Part shown: positions 11,727 through 26,300 of the stretch, piece after piece
How the letters are laid out: the number at the start of each line of letters is the position of its first letter
How positions within the stretch are numbered: the stretch's first letter is position 1
Assembly (NCBI GenBank): GCA_025618425.1
Contig: CM046833.1
Location: 35,562,467-35,626,466, forward strand
Direction: 5' to 3'
Length of the DNA stretch: 64,000 bases
Origin: Heliocidaris tuberculata
Lineage: Eukaryota > Echinodermata > Echinoidea > Camarodonta > Echinometridae
Position numbers and translations under genes: made by a program
The notes under the pieces: model-generated
What the model saw: only the letters and a program-made list of their open reading frames with translations
Database searches by the model: none
Told to the model about the DNA's origin: nothing

Positions 11727-12509
11727 GTAAGTTATTCATGATGGCATTAACTAGTTGCTTTCACCTGTCATTATGATTATCTTGTTGAGTGAGAAAAAAA
11801 GTGTACGTGAATTTTATTTTTTTTGCTTGTGATACAGTGGTATTGCCTGGCCTCGGAAACTGTGCTGGGAATATACGTCAACCAAACGTAGGCCGAGCGG
11901 GGCAAGAGTAAAAAAAGAAGAGGTTGGCCACTGTTGAGACAGGCTTAGTTTTTTTACACAATATAAGGAACACTATCATGAGTTTATTTGAGTGACTAGC
12001 GCAGGGTTTATTTTCTCCCCCACCCATTCTTCTCCATCCCCCCTTTAGTTAAACTTGATCTTCCACCAGCTCGTGTTTATTTTGTCTTCGAGTCCAGTAA
12101 AGTCATCCTCATCACAATTTAGGAGGCCATTTTCATCAAACCATGCTAAATCTATATTGGAAGCTTGCTTTACTTACTGCAAAGATCCTTGAAGCATGAA
12201 GGCAGTTTTTATCTTTAGCTCTAAAAAAGAATTTGTTAAGGGATTTGCTGAACTATGAATGATGAAACTTTTGAATAGGTCTAGATAAGCACAAAGGTTG
12301 CAATTTTGATTTTTCCCCCACTGGTGTAGATTTCATTTAAGAAAAAAGTACTAAATGTAGTTCCATTATAGGCCAACATATTTCCCATGTATATGCTTAA
12401 GGTTTTTCCTGAACATTATTTTTTTATTCAAGTTTTGTGTTACGGCCTGCTGCCTGCTTTTATTTAAGTGGACCATTTACCATTTTCTCTACATTTTACT
12501 TAATTTCAG
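11727..12509 (+). other. Intron 1 (5' UTR intron)
   Basis: A 783-bp intron between donor GTAAGT and acceptor TAATTTCAG. It holds nothing recognisable apart from short pyrimidine tracts. First introns of developmental regulators often carry regulatory elements; none can be assigned here by reading. Confidence 0.6.
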
Positions 12510-12731
12510 TGTCGCCACACGTACAGAATACAAGCCTTTTCCTGGTCGACATAGAGTTCGACCTGACGATATTACGAGAGCCGCAGAGCATCAATGGCGT
12601 CTATGCACTGTTCCTTCCCTTCGGACATTCATCACCAACAGCCCTGTTCCAGCATGCGTCTGGACGAGTGCTGCCAAGTGCCAGACGTGATGAACCGCAA
12701 AAGAAGGCCCCACCGACTTACTTTACATAAG
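12510..12731 (+). CDS. ets1/2: ets1/2 exon 2: end of 5' UTR and residues 1-46
   Basis: Acceptor TAATTTCAG/TG at 12509/12510 and donor ATAAG/GTATAT at 12731/12732. The first 84 nt are untranslated; coding starts at 12594 and ends in phase 0. A second in-frame ATG follows at codon 4. The encoded start reads [11 protein letters not shown], is rich in Cys and His, and ends with a basic cluster NRKRRPHR (34-41) that could contribute to nuclear import. The start context has T at -3 and G at +4, so it is not a strong Kozak site. Confidence 0.9.
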
Positions 12732-15700
12732 GTATATGCTCACCAAACGCTTTACTGACATATCTTTATTTACCCTGGTTGAAATAAAATATGAAAGGAC
12801 AGTTGGAAGTTCATGGGGTTCCTCTCAGAAGATATTCAAATTCATGGGTGCACCTGTGATGCTGTTGCTGATTTTTTGAAATCACAACTTATCGTATGTT
12901 AACAAGAAAAATAATTTGATGCCATGTCAGACAACCCTCTGAAACTGGGTATCTAGTAGGTGAGCTGATACAGTTTACTTATTCATTCACATTTCTTTTA
13001 GGAAAAGTTGCACTAGAGAGCCATAACACTTGCCTGAGTGTTGTCTGATATATCAGCAGGGTCAGCAGGGGATATTCAGAGAATGAGAGGAGTCCATTTA
13101 GCATGCCTATATGCGATAATGCAGACTTATTCACTCACAAATTGAATGGCATTTCAAGTAAATTTGAAATATTTGGGATGGCATGTTGTAAAGAGAGCAG
13201 CACCCCTTCCCCTATACAATTTGTTGCAATACTGTAGGATACTCAACATACGTACATTCAGAGACACATTCCTTAGTGTTTTACAGACCAGTTCACAAAT
13301 TTATTCAAAACTTATGCATATTAAACTAAATATTCTCTTGATGACACCGAAACTTGCAATAGGTTTGCCCAACATAGCAACAAGTAATGCATGCATGGCG
13401 GACTCCATACAAACAGGTGAATTTAGTACACACAGCTAGCTCTTCACCAGTTGTTTTGCCAAGAAACATTCATGAATTTGAATATGTTAGTAAAACAATT
13501 ATCTTTTGCCAAATATACCCCTGAATGGAATATTATTGCGGAGGTGGATGAGACTCAAATACATACATTACTGATTATCTGTGTTTTCGCCAAAACAAGA
13601 ATAAACAATGCAGTTCTAGAGGTTACAGAGTTCACTCTCATTTAGAACCGAAAAGAGGCTGGTAAGAAAACATACACAAAAAGGCAAGTTCAATGTGAGG
13701 TCTCTCTGCAAAAATAGGATTGCGGTGGAGGTGTTGGGGTATAGTGAGTTACTGAGCCGAGGCATTCCATTGTTAATATCCCAGAAAAATAACTGGTTCT
13801 ATAACAGTAGAGGCGCCAGCATTTTAAGCAGCTTTTCACTTCAAATTCCTTGTGACGTCTCAGTTCAAGCTCTGTTGCAATAGTTTTGTTTTTACCTGTG
13901 TTAAAAATCGGAATGTCCTTGTGAGTTTTTATGCTTATGTTTTTTTTTGCATTTTTGTAAGAAATTAGCATAAAAATATTGGATATTTTGTTAAATCATT
14001 ATGGTAGGTGTAGGCATTTTTTCAGTAAAATAATGAAAATATCAACATTTTTCAGACAGGGTTAGAGCTTCATGTAATAAGGCAAGTCTACATGTAGGTT
14101 CCTGTGTTTTGTATTTTAGAAAAAAATTGATTTGGGAAAATGGGAGAAAACAACAAATAGGGAGTAAGAAGTCAATAAGATAAAGAATAAGAAATCTAAT
14201 CATTAAGTTTGTTAGATATCGCATATATGGCTACATGTTTATCAGATTGTAGTCTAAAATCATGATGCGAACGATAATAATTTTTCTTTTATTTGTTCAG
14301 TTGCACCTTTCTCAATACAAGGAAATTAACAGTCTGTGTTTTACAATCACACAATGCCCCTCAAGCAGTACAGTGTCTGTAAACCATGTACATTGCATAC
14401 ATGTACATGCATATTCAAGTTCAAGTGCAACCTTAACTACTCGAAACCTTTTGTCCCAAGAGGTGCTCGAGTTGCTCTCCAAATATTGACCCTTCTCAGC
14501 TATCATCTTGAGTATACTTGATAATGGGTCTCATGATTTAAAGGTATGTGTTTATAGAGAGGAAGTGAAGGTATTGATAAAAAAGCGGATTAGACGCTGT
14601 AATCCTCTGGGGTTGATTCTGCTTGAATGGGGCAGACACAATGGGTACATTGGGAAGTTCACTTGGGGGGGGGGGGCTGACTCCTTTCTGTTCTTTCTCT
14701 TATTCATTGCTTGGGTCTTTTCCTGTGAGGTGAAAAGGAAAAGCTTCCGAAAGCTTCTGTGCCATTTATAGCGCAGAGCTGGTCATTCAACTCGTGGCAC
14801 GACTGACTAGTTTGCAACAGGCTGTCAGATCATACTGTGCACAGTTATAAATATGGCTTACTGTCATCAGCTTTGTGTAGTGCATAGATAGACAGACTGA
14901 GGAAGAAAAAGGGGGGGGGGTGTACATGTACATGTATTTACATGTAACAGGTACTTTTAGCCTACTATATAGGTTGTGTGAAAAATAGATATATAAATAA
15001 CATATTTTTCAGTCACTGGAGCTAATTTTCTGTTTTACTAAGTATAAGTACAATTTGCTTCCACTTGTTTTTCTTTTTCCAAATAGCCTTCCAGGGGGGT
15101 GTTTCACAAAGAATAAGTTTGACTTAAAGTCATGCATAAGTGCCAATGCGCATACATGTACGGTATTAAACATGTAATCTCATTGGTAGATTACCCAATA
15201 GCGCGCGCCCTCTGAGCGTGATCTGACCAATGCGGTGATGTGTCATATACCGCACACAACTAGGAATTTAAGTGCGACTGTAAGTCAAACTTATCTTTGT
15301 GAAACACCCCCCAGAGCTATTACATACATCTCCATCCACTCTTGTATTGTTTCTAACTGTCCATGCATGTACATCGTGGAGATACAAACTCTGTGGTTAT
15401 ATGGAGAAGGGAAAGAGGAATAAGGGTTGGGGTGATAGAGGGGGTACTGTACAAGGGTTATAGGGGAGAGAGAGAGAGAGAGAGAGAGAGATGGGGGGGG
15501 GGATTGAAGTGAGATGTTTGGATGTGAGACGATGACAAATGGGGAGATGTACAAATTTTCATGAAATATTTAGAAGTGTGGGAGATTGGATAGAGAGACC
15601 GTCACCGTGGGAGAGAGATCATTTCTTTCCAATTCCTCTACAAAGAATCGAAAGAAAGGAGAGTAAAGAGCTCTGAAGTTCTCATGTCAAATCTCAGGGG

Positions 15701-18700
15701 AACAGAATCATAAAAACTTCATGTGTCAAGTACAGTAGTTGGAGAGTTTGATAAATTTAGCTACTACATTTAAACACTGGCTAAATCCAGCACTCTGTGT
15801 ACATGCACATGTATTGACTGCATGTCTGCAATTCGTACAGCACATTTTGGTCTGTTACATCGTGTATTTTGTTTTGTGGTCGAAACTGAATGAATTTATG
15901 CTTAGAATTCATAGTGATGATTATAGGATCACACTGTACTGTAGGTAACTTTCTTTGCACTGGCCACTTCAAATTTTCTAGTTCAGATTATTTATTATCA
16001 GTGGCACCTTTCCAATTCATGGTGGCTTTTTACAAGAATATAGTAATTTCCTTTGCTGGTAAGGAGGAGTCCTGCACATTTATAGGAAAAAAAATGTACT
16101 CTTGTTTATTTTGTTTAAACCTACATGTACATTCCAAAATACAGAAAAGTCCTACTCGAGTGTACATGTCGTATAGCCAATTTGCTATGTATGCTATACT
16201 GTACATTTTGAAAATATTAATCTAACATGTAGCGTGATGAACTCTGTGATGAATTATTGAATTTAATCCAGTCATTACACTCTTAAAACTCCAGCATCTT
16301 AATGAATACATGCCTGCCTGCCATGCCTGTGATATTTTGTCAGAAATCTGTCTTGATCATTGCGACATCATAGCGGCGACAACTCGTCACCGAGGGATTT
16401 CTGAGTCTTAGCCTTGTTGTCGGGATAGTTCTTCATTAGGTGGGATTTTAATCAGATGCGCTCCATGAATTTAGTGTGACATCCAGACTCTGTGGCTTCC
16501 TCGTTAAAGTATGTGTGTGTGTATGTACATGTATGGCTTTAAACACTTTTTTACAGTCCAACATAAATTGTTGGCAGTGTTAGTAATATTCAGAAAGAAG
16601 GAAATGTACAATTGTACATGTGAGAAATTGTTTTAAGGATAGTCCATTTCATTACTGTTGTAGCTGTAGCTAAGCGAGAACGGATGCGGGCTAACTCGGC
16701 ACTAGGGCGAACTCGGCCTTTTCGAAAAATCGCTGCGGAGTGAGCCCAGAGACTTAAAGTGATCGCAAACACTTGTGTTGAATTTCGCATTTAATTACAC
16801 ATTTCAAAACACTTAAATTCAAATTATTTGATATCAATGTGTAAAATGATTATCAAAGAAGTAATGGTGAAAATTTCAAGAAGTAAAATGATACAAAACA
16901 TGAAATTTAAGGCTAAAAAATGGTACGGTGCGTAGCGTGGACTTCAACTCTTGAAACATTGTCACCGCGCAGTGCCGTGTTCGCCCTAGTGCCGAGTTAG
17001 CCCGACCCCGCGAGAACTTACTAAAGCCAGCATTTAAAACAGTAGGTAGCAAAAATAAAATCAGTGTAATGCTAAAAATAGACTTGTGTTTGATTTACGA
17101 ATGTACATGTATGAGTTTCAGGAAGCACTTTCCTTTATTAAAACACATTCACTTTCCAAACATTACTTTTCCCAACATGTCTGATAAGTAAGACTAAATC
17201 ATCAATATCTGGATAATGTGTGATTTGTATCGTTTCTTCAAGATGCTCGAATACGGACAGCTGCTTGATTTTTGAATGACATTTTCCTAAGGATTTCATG
17301 TTTTGTTAACTCTGGCGTCATCTGAAGATGTTTTGATGCGACAGAGACTACAGTATAGCATGTTATGAATAAACGAAAGAGCTGCACTGAAAATCATCTT
17401 GTAGAAAATGTTTTGTTTTATCTCAGTGATGTGTAATTCAAGTGCTTACATACGTGTATGATTGTTATTTTCCCCAAATGCCTATATTGTTTCTTTGACT
17501 TTTACTGTGCATGTAGGGATGTACATGTAAAGTGTTTGCAGTCATTTCACTTTTTTTTTTCTTGGCTTGTCTGTATTCATGGAGATTATGATGGTGTTAC
17601 CGATATGAACATGAACAGTATTATGGGCCATAGCAATACCAAAAGTTGGTTTTAAAGTGACAGTAAACTGAAGCTCCTAAATAGGGCCATCTTTCAACGG
17701 GATTTGAAAAGTGTCCATGCCTCTCATTTTTCCCATCATGCCCCAATTTGTTTTGTAGAAGCTTTGAATGTACCTGCAGGCTATTTTCCACAATTGCAAG
17801 TCAAAAATAATAGTTTGAAGTATAAAATGTGCCTATTATCCAAACATGCTGTTTGTCAAAATTCAAAATAAAATGCAAATAATTTTCAAATCATAATCTT
17901 AATTTAGCAATGACTCACTGTAAGATGGCACTGTTCATGTTCTACCAGTTTAATGCCACTTTAAACAACCTTATTTTCATACCTACATGCACATGTACAT
18001 GTAAAATATAGTTCTCTTGCTATGCTACAGTCATTAGATATGTTCTTAAAAGTGTGTAATTTCTCTATTTTGTGGTTATAGAACAGAATAGGCCTAGTAC
18101 AAAAACTAAAGCTTGGTTAAATGTGAACATTTATCATAAATGTACTTGATAATGTAGGTCTATGCATTTTATAGGAAATTTGTCAGAAAAATCCAATAAA
18201 CTGAACTCTTGAAGGGTTGCCTGTTAGTGATTTCTTTTTCTCAAAAGAATTTAAAAAAATTGAAGCAAAGCAGAACAGCCAATGATGCCATTATTTTTAC
18301 AGTATTTTAAAGCGAATTTTGAAAGTTCATATGGAGAGACTGTCCAACAAAACTGACAAGGGATGTTACAGTAGAGAGTTGAAGATATTTGTGCACTAAT
18401 ACTTGTTTGATACAGACTTTATTCATGTAGAGTGAAGAGAGTACATTACATGTTGGTCATGGGCTCATGATGGACATACCAGTATCGATTGTTTCTTTCT
18501 AAAACTCTGGAAGTAGTCAAGGTTGGAACATTTAAATTCCACTCCCTAAAGAAATGGATTCAATCCTCCGGTAGGCTCAGGATGTGATGAATACTGCAAC
18601 TGCATTGACCCTGTCTTAATTGTAGGAGGGTTAGGGGTGCGATCGATAATCGTCCATTGTTGGACTGACTGTGACAGATCAAACAAATCAATGGCAGAGA

Positions 18701-21700
18701 GTCGTTCAGGCGGCAGAGTCACTTTAATTCTGAAGAGGATTTCAGCGCAAGAAAGGGATTAACACAATGGAGTGACATGTACACCAATTTGCCTCCTGGT
18801 GAAGGGAAAGTTGTCGATAATGGGGAATGAATGGGAGACACAGAGAGGGAAAGTGGCTTGAAACGTGACTTGTACCATTGTGCTTTTGAATTTTTTTTGA
18901 TGAATCACTTTTACCGTTGTCCGTGCCAAATGGGACTGTTGTTCCTTCGGTCAAGAATACTGCATTGCACTTTTGCGGTCATTCACCTCAAGAGGTCGAT
19001 TCTCAGTCTTCAGATTCACTGATAGTTGAAATCAATGAAATTACAGATACACTGTATATCTCTGTTCTAAGGAGGTTTTTCTCTTTTCTCTCACTTTTCA
19101 GATTAGAACTGCAAATGAAATAACATTGGCATTTGCCATTTTGAATACGATTTCTGAAAGTAAACACCTTTTTTTTCTCTCTTGTGTACATGTACTTCCA
19201 AGAAAACATTCAAGTGCATTTCTGATCTATAACATCCTTTTCTCTCAACTATTGAAAACCTCTTTTATGCCCCCCCCCCCTGCAATTTATGTAGAAATGA
19301 CTCAAAAATAAAGAGATGAAAATTTCCATGGGGAGTAAGCTCCTTTGTAATATGTCAGGATTTATGTGTCTCTTCTGTGACTTCAATTTTTTAACTCTAC
19401 ATAAAGCTTATAAAAAATGATGAAAATGTAAACAGGGGGCATGCATGTAGGGAAATTAACCGCAATTTCCCCTCCTAAATAGCAAAAAAAAAACAACCCC
19501 AAAACAGACGATTCTGCAGTATAAGCCTACTATACTACAGTCTACATTTCTCTTCACAAAACAGTGCTAAATTGTTAAAGGAAACCAAAACCCAAGGAGA
19601 GAATCAATGTTATTGGAAAGTGAGAATTCAGAGAAGCACTTTACAAAAAGTTTCATTAAAATTGGTTAAAAAATGAGAGAGTTATGGAAGTTTGAAAAGT
19701 CTCGTTTTACTTTCTATGGGGATCCTCAAATTGGCAAAATTGCTTCAAAATGGCTGATTTTGTGAACAACTCTCCATTTATTTTGTACACAGATTTTCAG
19801 ATTTTCCCCCATTATCTTTCAAGGTGCAGTTAATCTCCTTCTGAGTTCAACATATATCATGGGAAAATGTATTTTACACCACATATGTCGAGTTCAGGAG
19901 GAGACAAGGAGTACCCTGCGAGATAATGGGGAAAATCTGAAAATCTGTGTACAAAATAAATGGAGAGTTGTTCACAAAATCAGCCATTTTGAAGCAATTT
20001 TGCCAATTTGAGGATCCCCATAGAAAGTAAAACGAGACTTTTCAAACTTCCATAACTCTCTCATTTTTTAACCAATTTTAATGAAACTTTTTGTAAAGTG
20101 CTTCTCTGAATTTTCACTTTCCAATAACATTGATTCTCTCCTTGGGTTTTGGTTTCTTTTAACCCCAGTTTGGATTTTAGAACAATTATAGTCCATGTAT
20201 CAGAAATGGGTCCTGCATTTTTAATTTTTTTTTTGACCATGTTTTTTGGAGGATGTTTGCCGATAAAGGCAATACATACAGTTAACCTTGCATAACTTGA
20301 AGTCACATAAGTCGAATTTTACCTAAATCAAATCACTTTTCTTTACCAAACTATGCAAAACGTTTTATTTACATTTCCTAAGTCGAATTTTGCATTAGTC
20401 GAACTATTCTTTGTGGTCTTAACAGATTCGACTTATGCAAAGTTAACTGCATTTCATTTCAGTACATGTAACAAATAATACAAAGGACCCCCCCCCTTCT
20501 TTAATTTCAAACCTTTATCTATATATGTGCATACATAATACATGTATTTCCTTATTTCGTGCTGCATATTAATGCATTGTATTTTTAATACCTTGATTGA
20601 CAGTACAACATATTAAGCCTACAAGTATGGTATAGTGTATATAGGGACCCAACACGGAGAGGCCAAAGTACAGATTACCTTTATCAAATTGCCTTCTTTG
20701 CCACATTTGTAAAAGGCAAAAAGTCAGTGGGATAGTGAAATGAGTCAGTCTTATAACAAGTTCAACAAGTTCAAGAGGGGCTCCATGGAGGCTATAATGC
20801 TTGTTAGGAATCAGAAAATGCCATTTTCTCACTTTCTTTCCAATTCCTCTCCTTTCTTGTGGTTTAAAGTTGTTTGTTTCATCCTTGGCTTGCATTTGGA
20901 GAGGTTTTATCCAACATTTGTTGGAATCTCGTTAGTTTATGCTCTAGTTGATTTGCAGGGGAGTATATAAAGAGAGGAGAGATGCAAGAGATTTATTTCT
21001 ATGAATTCAGCCCTAAAATATATTGAGGTGACAGCACCAAGTATTGTTATTGTGCATTTCTCTAAGGGATTTTGGCACATAGTCTCAAACCATTTGGAAA
21101 AAATAGATTTTGATATGAAATCATGAATTCAAGGAAATTAAACAAACTGCAATGTACATGTACATGTCAGAAGTTTTTAACAATATTTCCATTGTAAGTT
21201 ATAAAGAGAGAATTATATTATTCACATTGGAGAAAAAGACTACCCAATCAATTGTGTAATTATGCTAGGAGGGAAAGGCAAGTTTCTGTCAATTAAAAGT
21301 CCATTTTTTACATTTTCCAGGAAAAAATTTGTCATGTGGGCAGGATTAATTCTTGTGAATTAAGAATAAAACATCTGGTCATGCTGTGCACGTGTGAAAA
21401 AAAGAATCTGAGTTCCATGCGAGCTTTCTAGTGCATGGCTATATTCATGGGTTCAGTGAACTATTGTAACAGAAAATAATAATAAAACAAAATCAACAAA
21501 TTCTGATCAAATATTTCATAGTATAATTTATGGAAAATAAAATACTGATTTAGAAAATCAATTCTAATTAAATGGTCTTTTGTTAAACTAAAACATTGAA
21601 ATATGGTATGAAGAACACGAAGTTACATTGTACATTGTAATTCGATCTTCTAGAGAATCTTTTCTGCAAAATCATATTTTGTAAATGTTGCATTGTAGTA

Positions 21701-23333
21701 TGATTCCTATTCAGAATGTCACTATCTAGCTAAGAAATAGAGGGGGGGGGGCCAAGGGCAATTTAGGAGATCCTTTAGTAAGGATTTGAAAGGTAATTAA
21801 TGATAACAAGAAGCCAATGAAGGAAAAGCCATAATACATGTATGGGTTGTATTTTATAAAATGGCAGAACAGGGTAAACAATCCCCACATAATAAGTTTA
21901 ACCTGACTCCATTGATTATTCAAAAGTCATTTTCAGATTGACCAAATAAAACCTAGGGTGTCATCAATTTGACACTGTTCCTTCCACATCATGAATTATA
22001 CAGATGGTATGAAAGGACATGATATAGGAAATGATGTATGGGAATGTTTTCCTCATGAGCTTGAACTTTATGAAAATCTGAATGTACTTTGGTTCCTCAT
22101 ATCAGTTTTTCTCATTAAAAAGTTGTTGACCGATTTGACAAAGTGAATGTGCTTTGTTTCTTAATGAAATAGAAATGCAGATCATGGAAGAAAAAAAATG
22201 TGTGAGGCAAAGAGCGAATTTTTAACGTGCAGATGTTATTGCCATTATACATGTACTATGCATGATCTGAATATTATGTAGAACAAACATAGGCTAGTAT
22301 GTACATGTACATGTAGGCCTACCCATATATGTGGTGTGTGGGGACATTAATTTTTAGTAAAGTGAGTAATTGAGAGTGCTGAACTCATAAGCCACAACTA
22401 TTCTACGAACGGGGGGTTTTCATCGTAGCTGTGATCAGCTCATTAGCAGAACAGTAAAGCATCACAAAAACAATGCTGGGCTCACTGATAATTCTACCAG
22501 GGTGTCTTGTTTTTGTAGGAGGGCTAAAGTTTTCAATGAAGACATTTTAGGTTGGGAAGGCATTGTGTATTGCTGTCTTTTCTTGTTCTCTATAGAACAC
22601 TAAGGAGAAGTTTCCTGTCGATAAATGGGGTAGTGTAAATTAGGTGTGATCGCAGGAAAGTGGCGATTTCCCTTGGCTAATCACAGCACAAAAGACTCCC
22701 CCTCGGTCTCGTTGTGAAGTCCCCCCTCTTCAGGAACAATGGAGCAGTCCTGAAACAGTTGGGCCTCATTTGCATACAGGCTGACAAATGCCAATTAAGG
22801 TTAGACCAATGAGGGACGGGGGTGATTCATGAGGGGCTGGCTGCGTATAGACTTGTTTGTTGCAGTGGATGGATCAAGTTCTTCTAGAGGTTAAAACTGT
22901 TGCAAACTTTTATCAGTGGCACATGCGCCTGACCCCATCACTGTGCACGTTGAGATAGCCCTTTATGATTTCTCCATTGGGAATTATTAACTGGATTGCA
23001 TATATGGTGCTTGCCGGGATCCAGCCACTGTTTTCCAAAAGCGATTCCATTCTCAAGCCTTTTTGCCTTGGATATTTGGGAGGTTTTTTCCACGTTTGAT
23101 CAGGATTTGGATACTTTAACGGATTAAAGAGATACCTTCTCTTGTTTCACAACACAGAGGTGTGTACAAGTAACTGTTGACCCGACTGTCCAACATGTTA
23201 CATTTTTTCTAACAAAATGTTTCACCATTTATTACTTAATACGTAGTTTACCAGCACATATTGTCTTTTGATGGTGCATACATTACTTTCTTTTAGCAAT
23301 GTACATGTAGGCCTAAACAGACTGCATAACAGT

Positions 23334-23369
<36 letters not shown>

Positions 23370-26300
23370 TTTCTTAATACTACTGTTCATTCTAACACTA
23401 CCTGTTGCAATAGACCGCTTCGGTAATGTATTAAAATTTTATTTATACCTTTCATACAAAGGTTGTTCTTGGCAACATAGAAGCTTGCCTGAGACTTGCT
23501 GGACATAGCACCAAGTAATGTATGCAAACTGGATTCCAAGCATTGAGGCTCATTTATAAAAAGCAGGTTAATGGAATAGCTCGTCACTAGGTGCTCAGAG
23601 AAGAAATGTGCATAAATTTGTATACATTACAGAACCGGTCTATTACAGTAGGCCTAATGCTTACCCATTGACTACTGAATTCTCTAATTCCCATAGGTTT
23701 GATACAGGGATCACCTGGGGAGCGTTTCATCAAGTGTCTTGTCAGTGATTTTTACTGACAAATTTTGCTCTCAGCCTATCGGATGCAAGGATTTCAGTAG
23801 CTTTGTTGTCGGTAAAAATCACTGACAAAACGCTAGATGAAACGCTCCCCTGGTTCCCTTAGGCAAGGAGTTAGTGTCGATTCAGACTTGGTTTTTGGTC
23901 ATACTGTATCCCAGTCATTACCATGTATCTTGGAATACTACCCATAGTGTACATCAAAAATATAGTTTCCAACTTCTTAGGCGTATCTGCTCTGATCCAA
24001 ACTATAATGGGGCTATTAAGTATGGGCTCAATGCAGTAGTCATCAGGTGTATAAATTGTTTGTAGTCAGAAATGATGGGACAAATTACCGTAGACATGCC
24101 CAAATACATGTTAGGGTAATTAAACACACTTTTGTCATAGGTCTTTAACAATACCATCAAATTGTTGCATTTTTTGTAGCAAGTAATTTTGTGATCTCTA
24201 TATACATGTATAGGCCGACTGAAGTTCAGTTCTTGCTTTATGATGCTACTGAGAGCCTAGTTATGCATCGTATCATGCAAACCCATTAAGAAATGATAAG
24301 AATAGGATGCCCTAAACCATTACAGTTTTCATTGGAAAAAAGTTATGTAAATGGAGGGAGAAAAGGGTTGGAGGGAAGGTGGGGGTGGGGGGGCTGTATT
24401 TGCAAAAGTAGTAAAAAAACAACAACATATTCACACACTTTTAAGTGCTATTTATACATCCTTTGCATATCTCTTTGTATATATATGCTAATATTTGCTG
24501 CACTAGTAGTGTGTAAGTCCAAGGTATTTTTCCCCATACATTACCAACTACAGCAAAGATTTTAACATTTCTACCATCTGTATCATTCTGTTAGCACTAC
24601 TGTGGCCTGGATCAGAGAAAATATCAGGGATAACGACACTTTCGATCTTAATTGTGTTCAGTACTCCATGATACTTGTTAACTTAAATGGGACACAAAAA
24701 GACGAAACACCTTTGGCGTGCCCTATTATAGGCCTGCATACAGAGTTACAGAATTGTAGAGTGCATTAAAAACAATCAAATCATGCTAATCAGTGTGTGC
24801 ATTTTACATTAGTCAATACTAGAAAGTCCCTGCATTGATGTAATATTCAATAAATAGCTTTACATTCAGATCACACTCGCTGTGTTATTGCCCTTTATGC
24901 GAACCACTTTTTCCTCACTTTGGGTATTATCCAGTCATCTGTTTTTTTACACCATTTGCGTTGATAGACAACCACAGGCCTAATCCTCGTTTGATAGCGC
25001 AGAAAGGTCTAGGCTTAGTAGCCTGGCAAAAGGTTGGGCTACATCACATGCTCATGACAACGAGAATGCAATAATGCATCAAGGAACTGTTTGATTGCAT
25101 GCACTTAATATTTACATGTACATCAAGGAGGTACTAGGAATATAGGCCTATACAGTGTACATATCTAGATTCTATTTTATACTTTTAGGCTTACATGTAA
25201 GTCACACTGCCAAACTAACTCCAAATTGAGCAACAAAGAGACAAAATTGTATGATTTTTTTTTTTTTTGGGGGGGGGTGTTGTCTTATCTCATGTTGGTC
25301 ATGTTGATGTGACTAAAGCATTAGCTCTCCATGTACCCTTGATAATGACAGTATTTGGTTTCAATATTAGTATTACATGTATGTCTGACAAACATTTCCC
25401 TGTGTACTTCAATTCTTTCTCATAATACTTGCATGTACATTTACGAGAGGCTTACACTACCCCGCAGTTTTTCCCAACTTTTCACACATATTTTCACTTT
25501 CATTTAGTCTTAAAACTGTGGAACTTTGTGTTCATACATTAATTTGTATTGTATTGCACCAGCTCTTCCCTCTGATAATTCTGCTGTAAATAGGTTAGTG
25601 TGCCCCCCCCCCCCTCCACAACCACCACCATTACTTGACTTTAGGCAATAGGTGAACTATTAGCTTTGAAATAACAATCATTACAGTGTGATTGTCAATC
25701 ACTTTTTGGGAGTCCATCTGATCAAAATGTTTCATTTGGTAATCGTCCCCAAGGATAAATAGTGCATTGACACAGCACAGATGTTGCCTGTAGGTGTGTG
25801 GAGGTGAGATGCACACATGATGTACAATCTAGCGCAGGAGCCAAGTTTTTCCAATTTACTTGACAACAATAGCAGTGGTTAAAACCAATTTGGTCCGTGG
25901 AAGCAAACATCTGGAAGTTTTAGTTGTGATATTTTGCATTGGTTTAGCCTACAGGAGGAATGAGTTTTGCTCTTTAGATGATGATGATTATGATATTCAT
26001 TGTTCGTCAAGTTTGGTAGTCGGGCCTACATGTACATGTAAGAAATTCTCATGCTCACCTACGGCTTTTCTTTGGAGTGGTAATAGAGATACAACTGAAT
26101 TTGAAGAGTTTAGTTTTCTCTAGAGAAGAAAATAGATTTTCTTATTTTCTATGGAATCTCCCCCCCCCCCCCCCCCCCGAAAATAAAGAACAAAAAATTG
26201 TAGTAAACAAAGAAGTACATTTTACAATAATTACAGAAAAGAAATTGTTTTTTCTTGGGAATACATGTACTTATTCAGTTTAATAGGGTCTTCTTAAATT

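Noticed and set aside
12437..12730. A 97-residue frame overlapping exon 2 in another phase
   Set aside because: It runs through the intron 1 acceptor and is out of frame with the in-frame ATG that joins exon 3.
15094..15312. A CpG island or promoter suggested by the GC-rich core (GCGCGCGCCC)
   Set aside because: The GC-rich stretch is short and lies inside a MITE with clear inverted ends.
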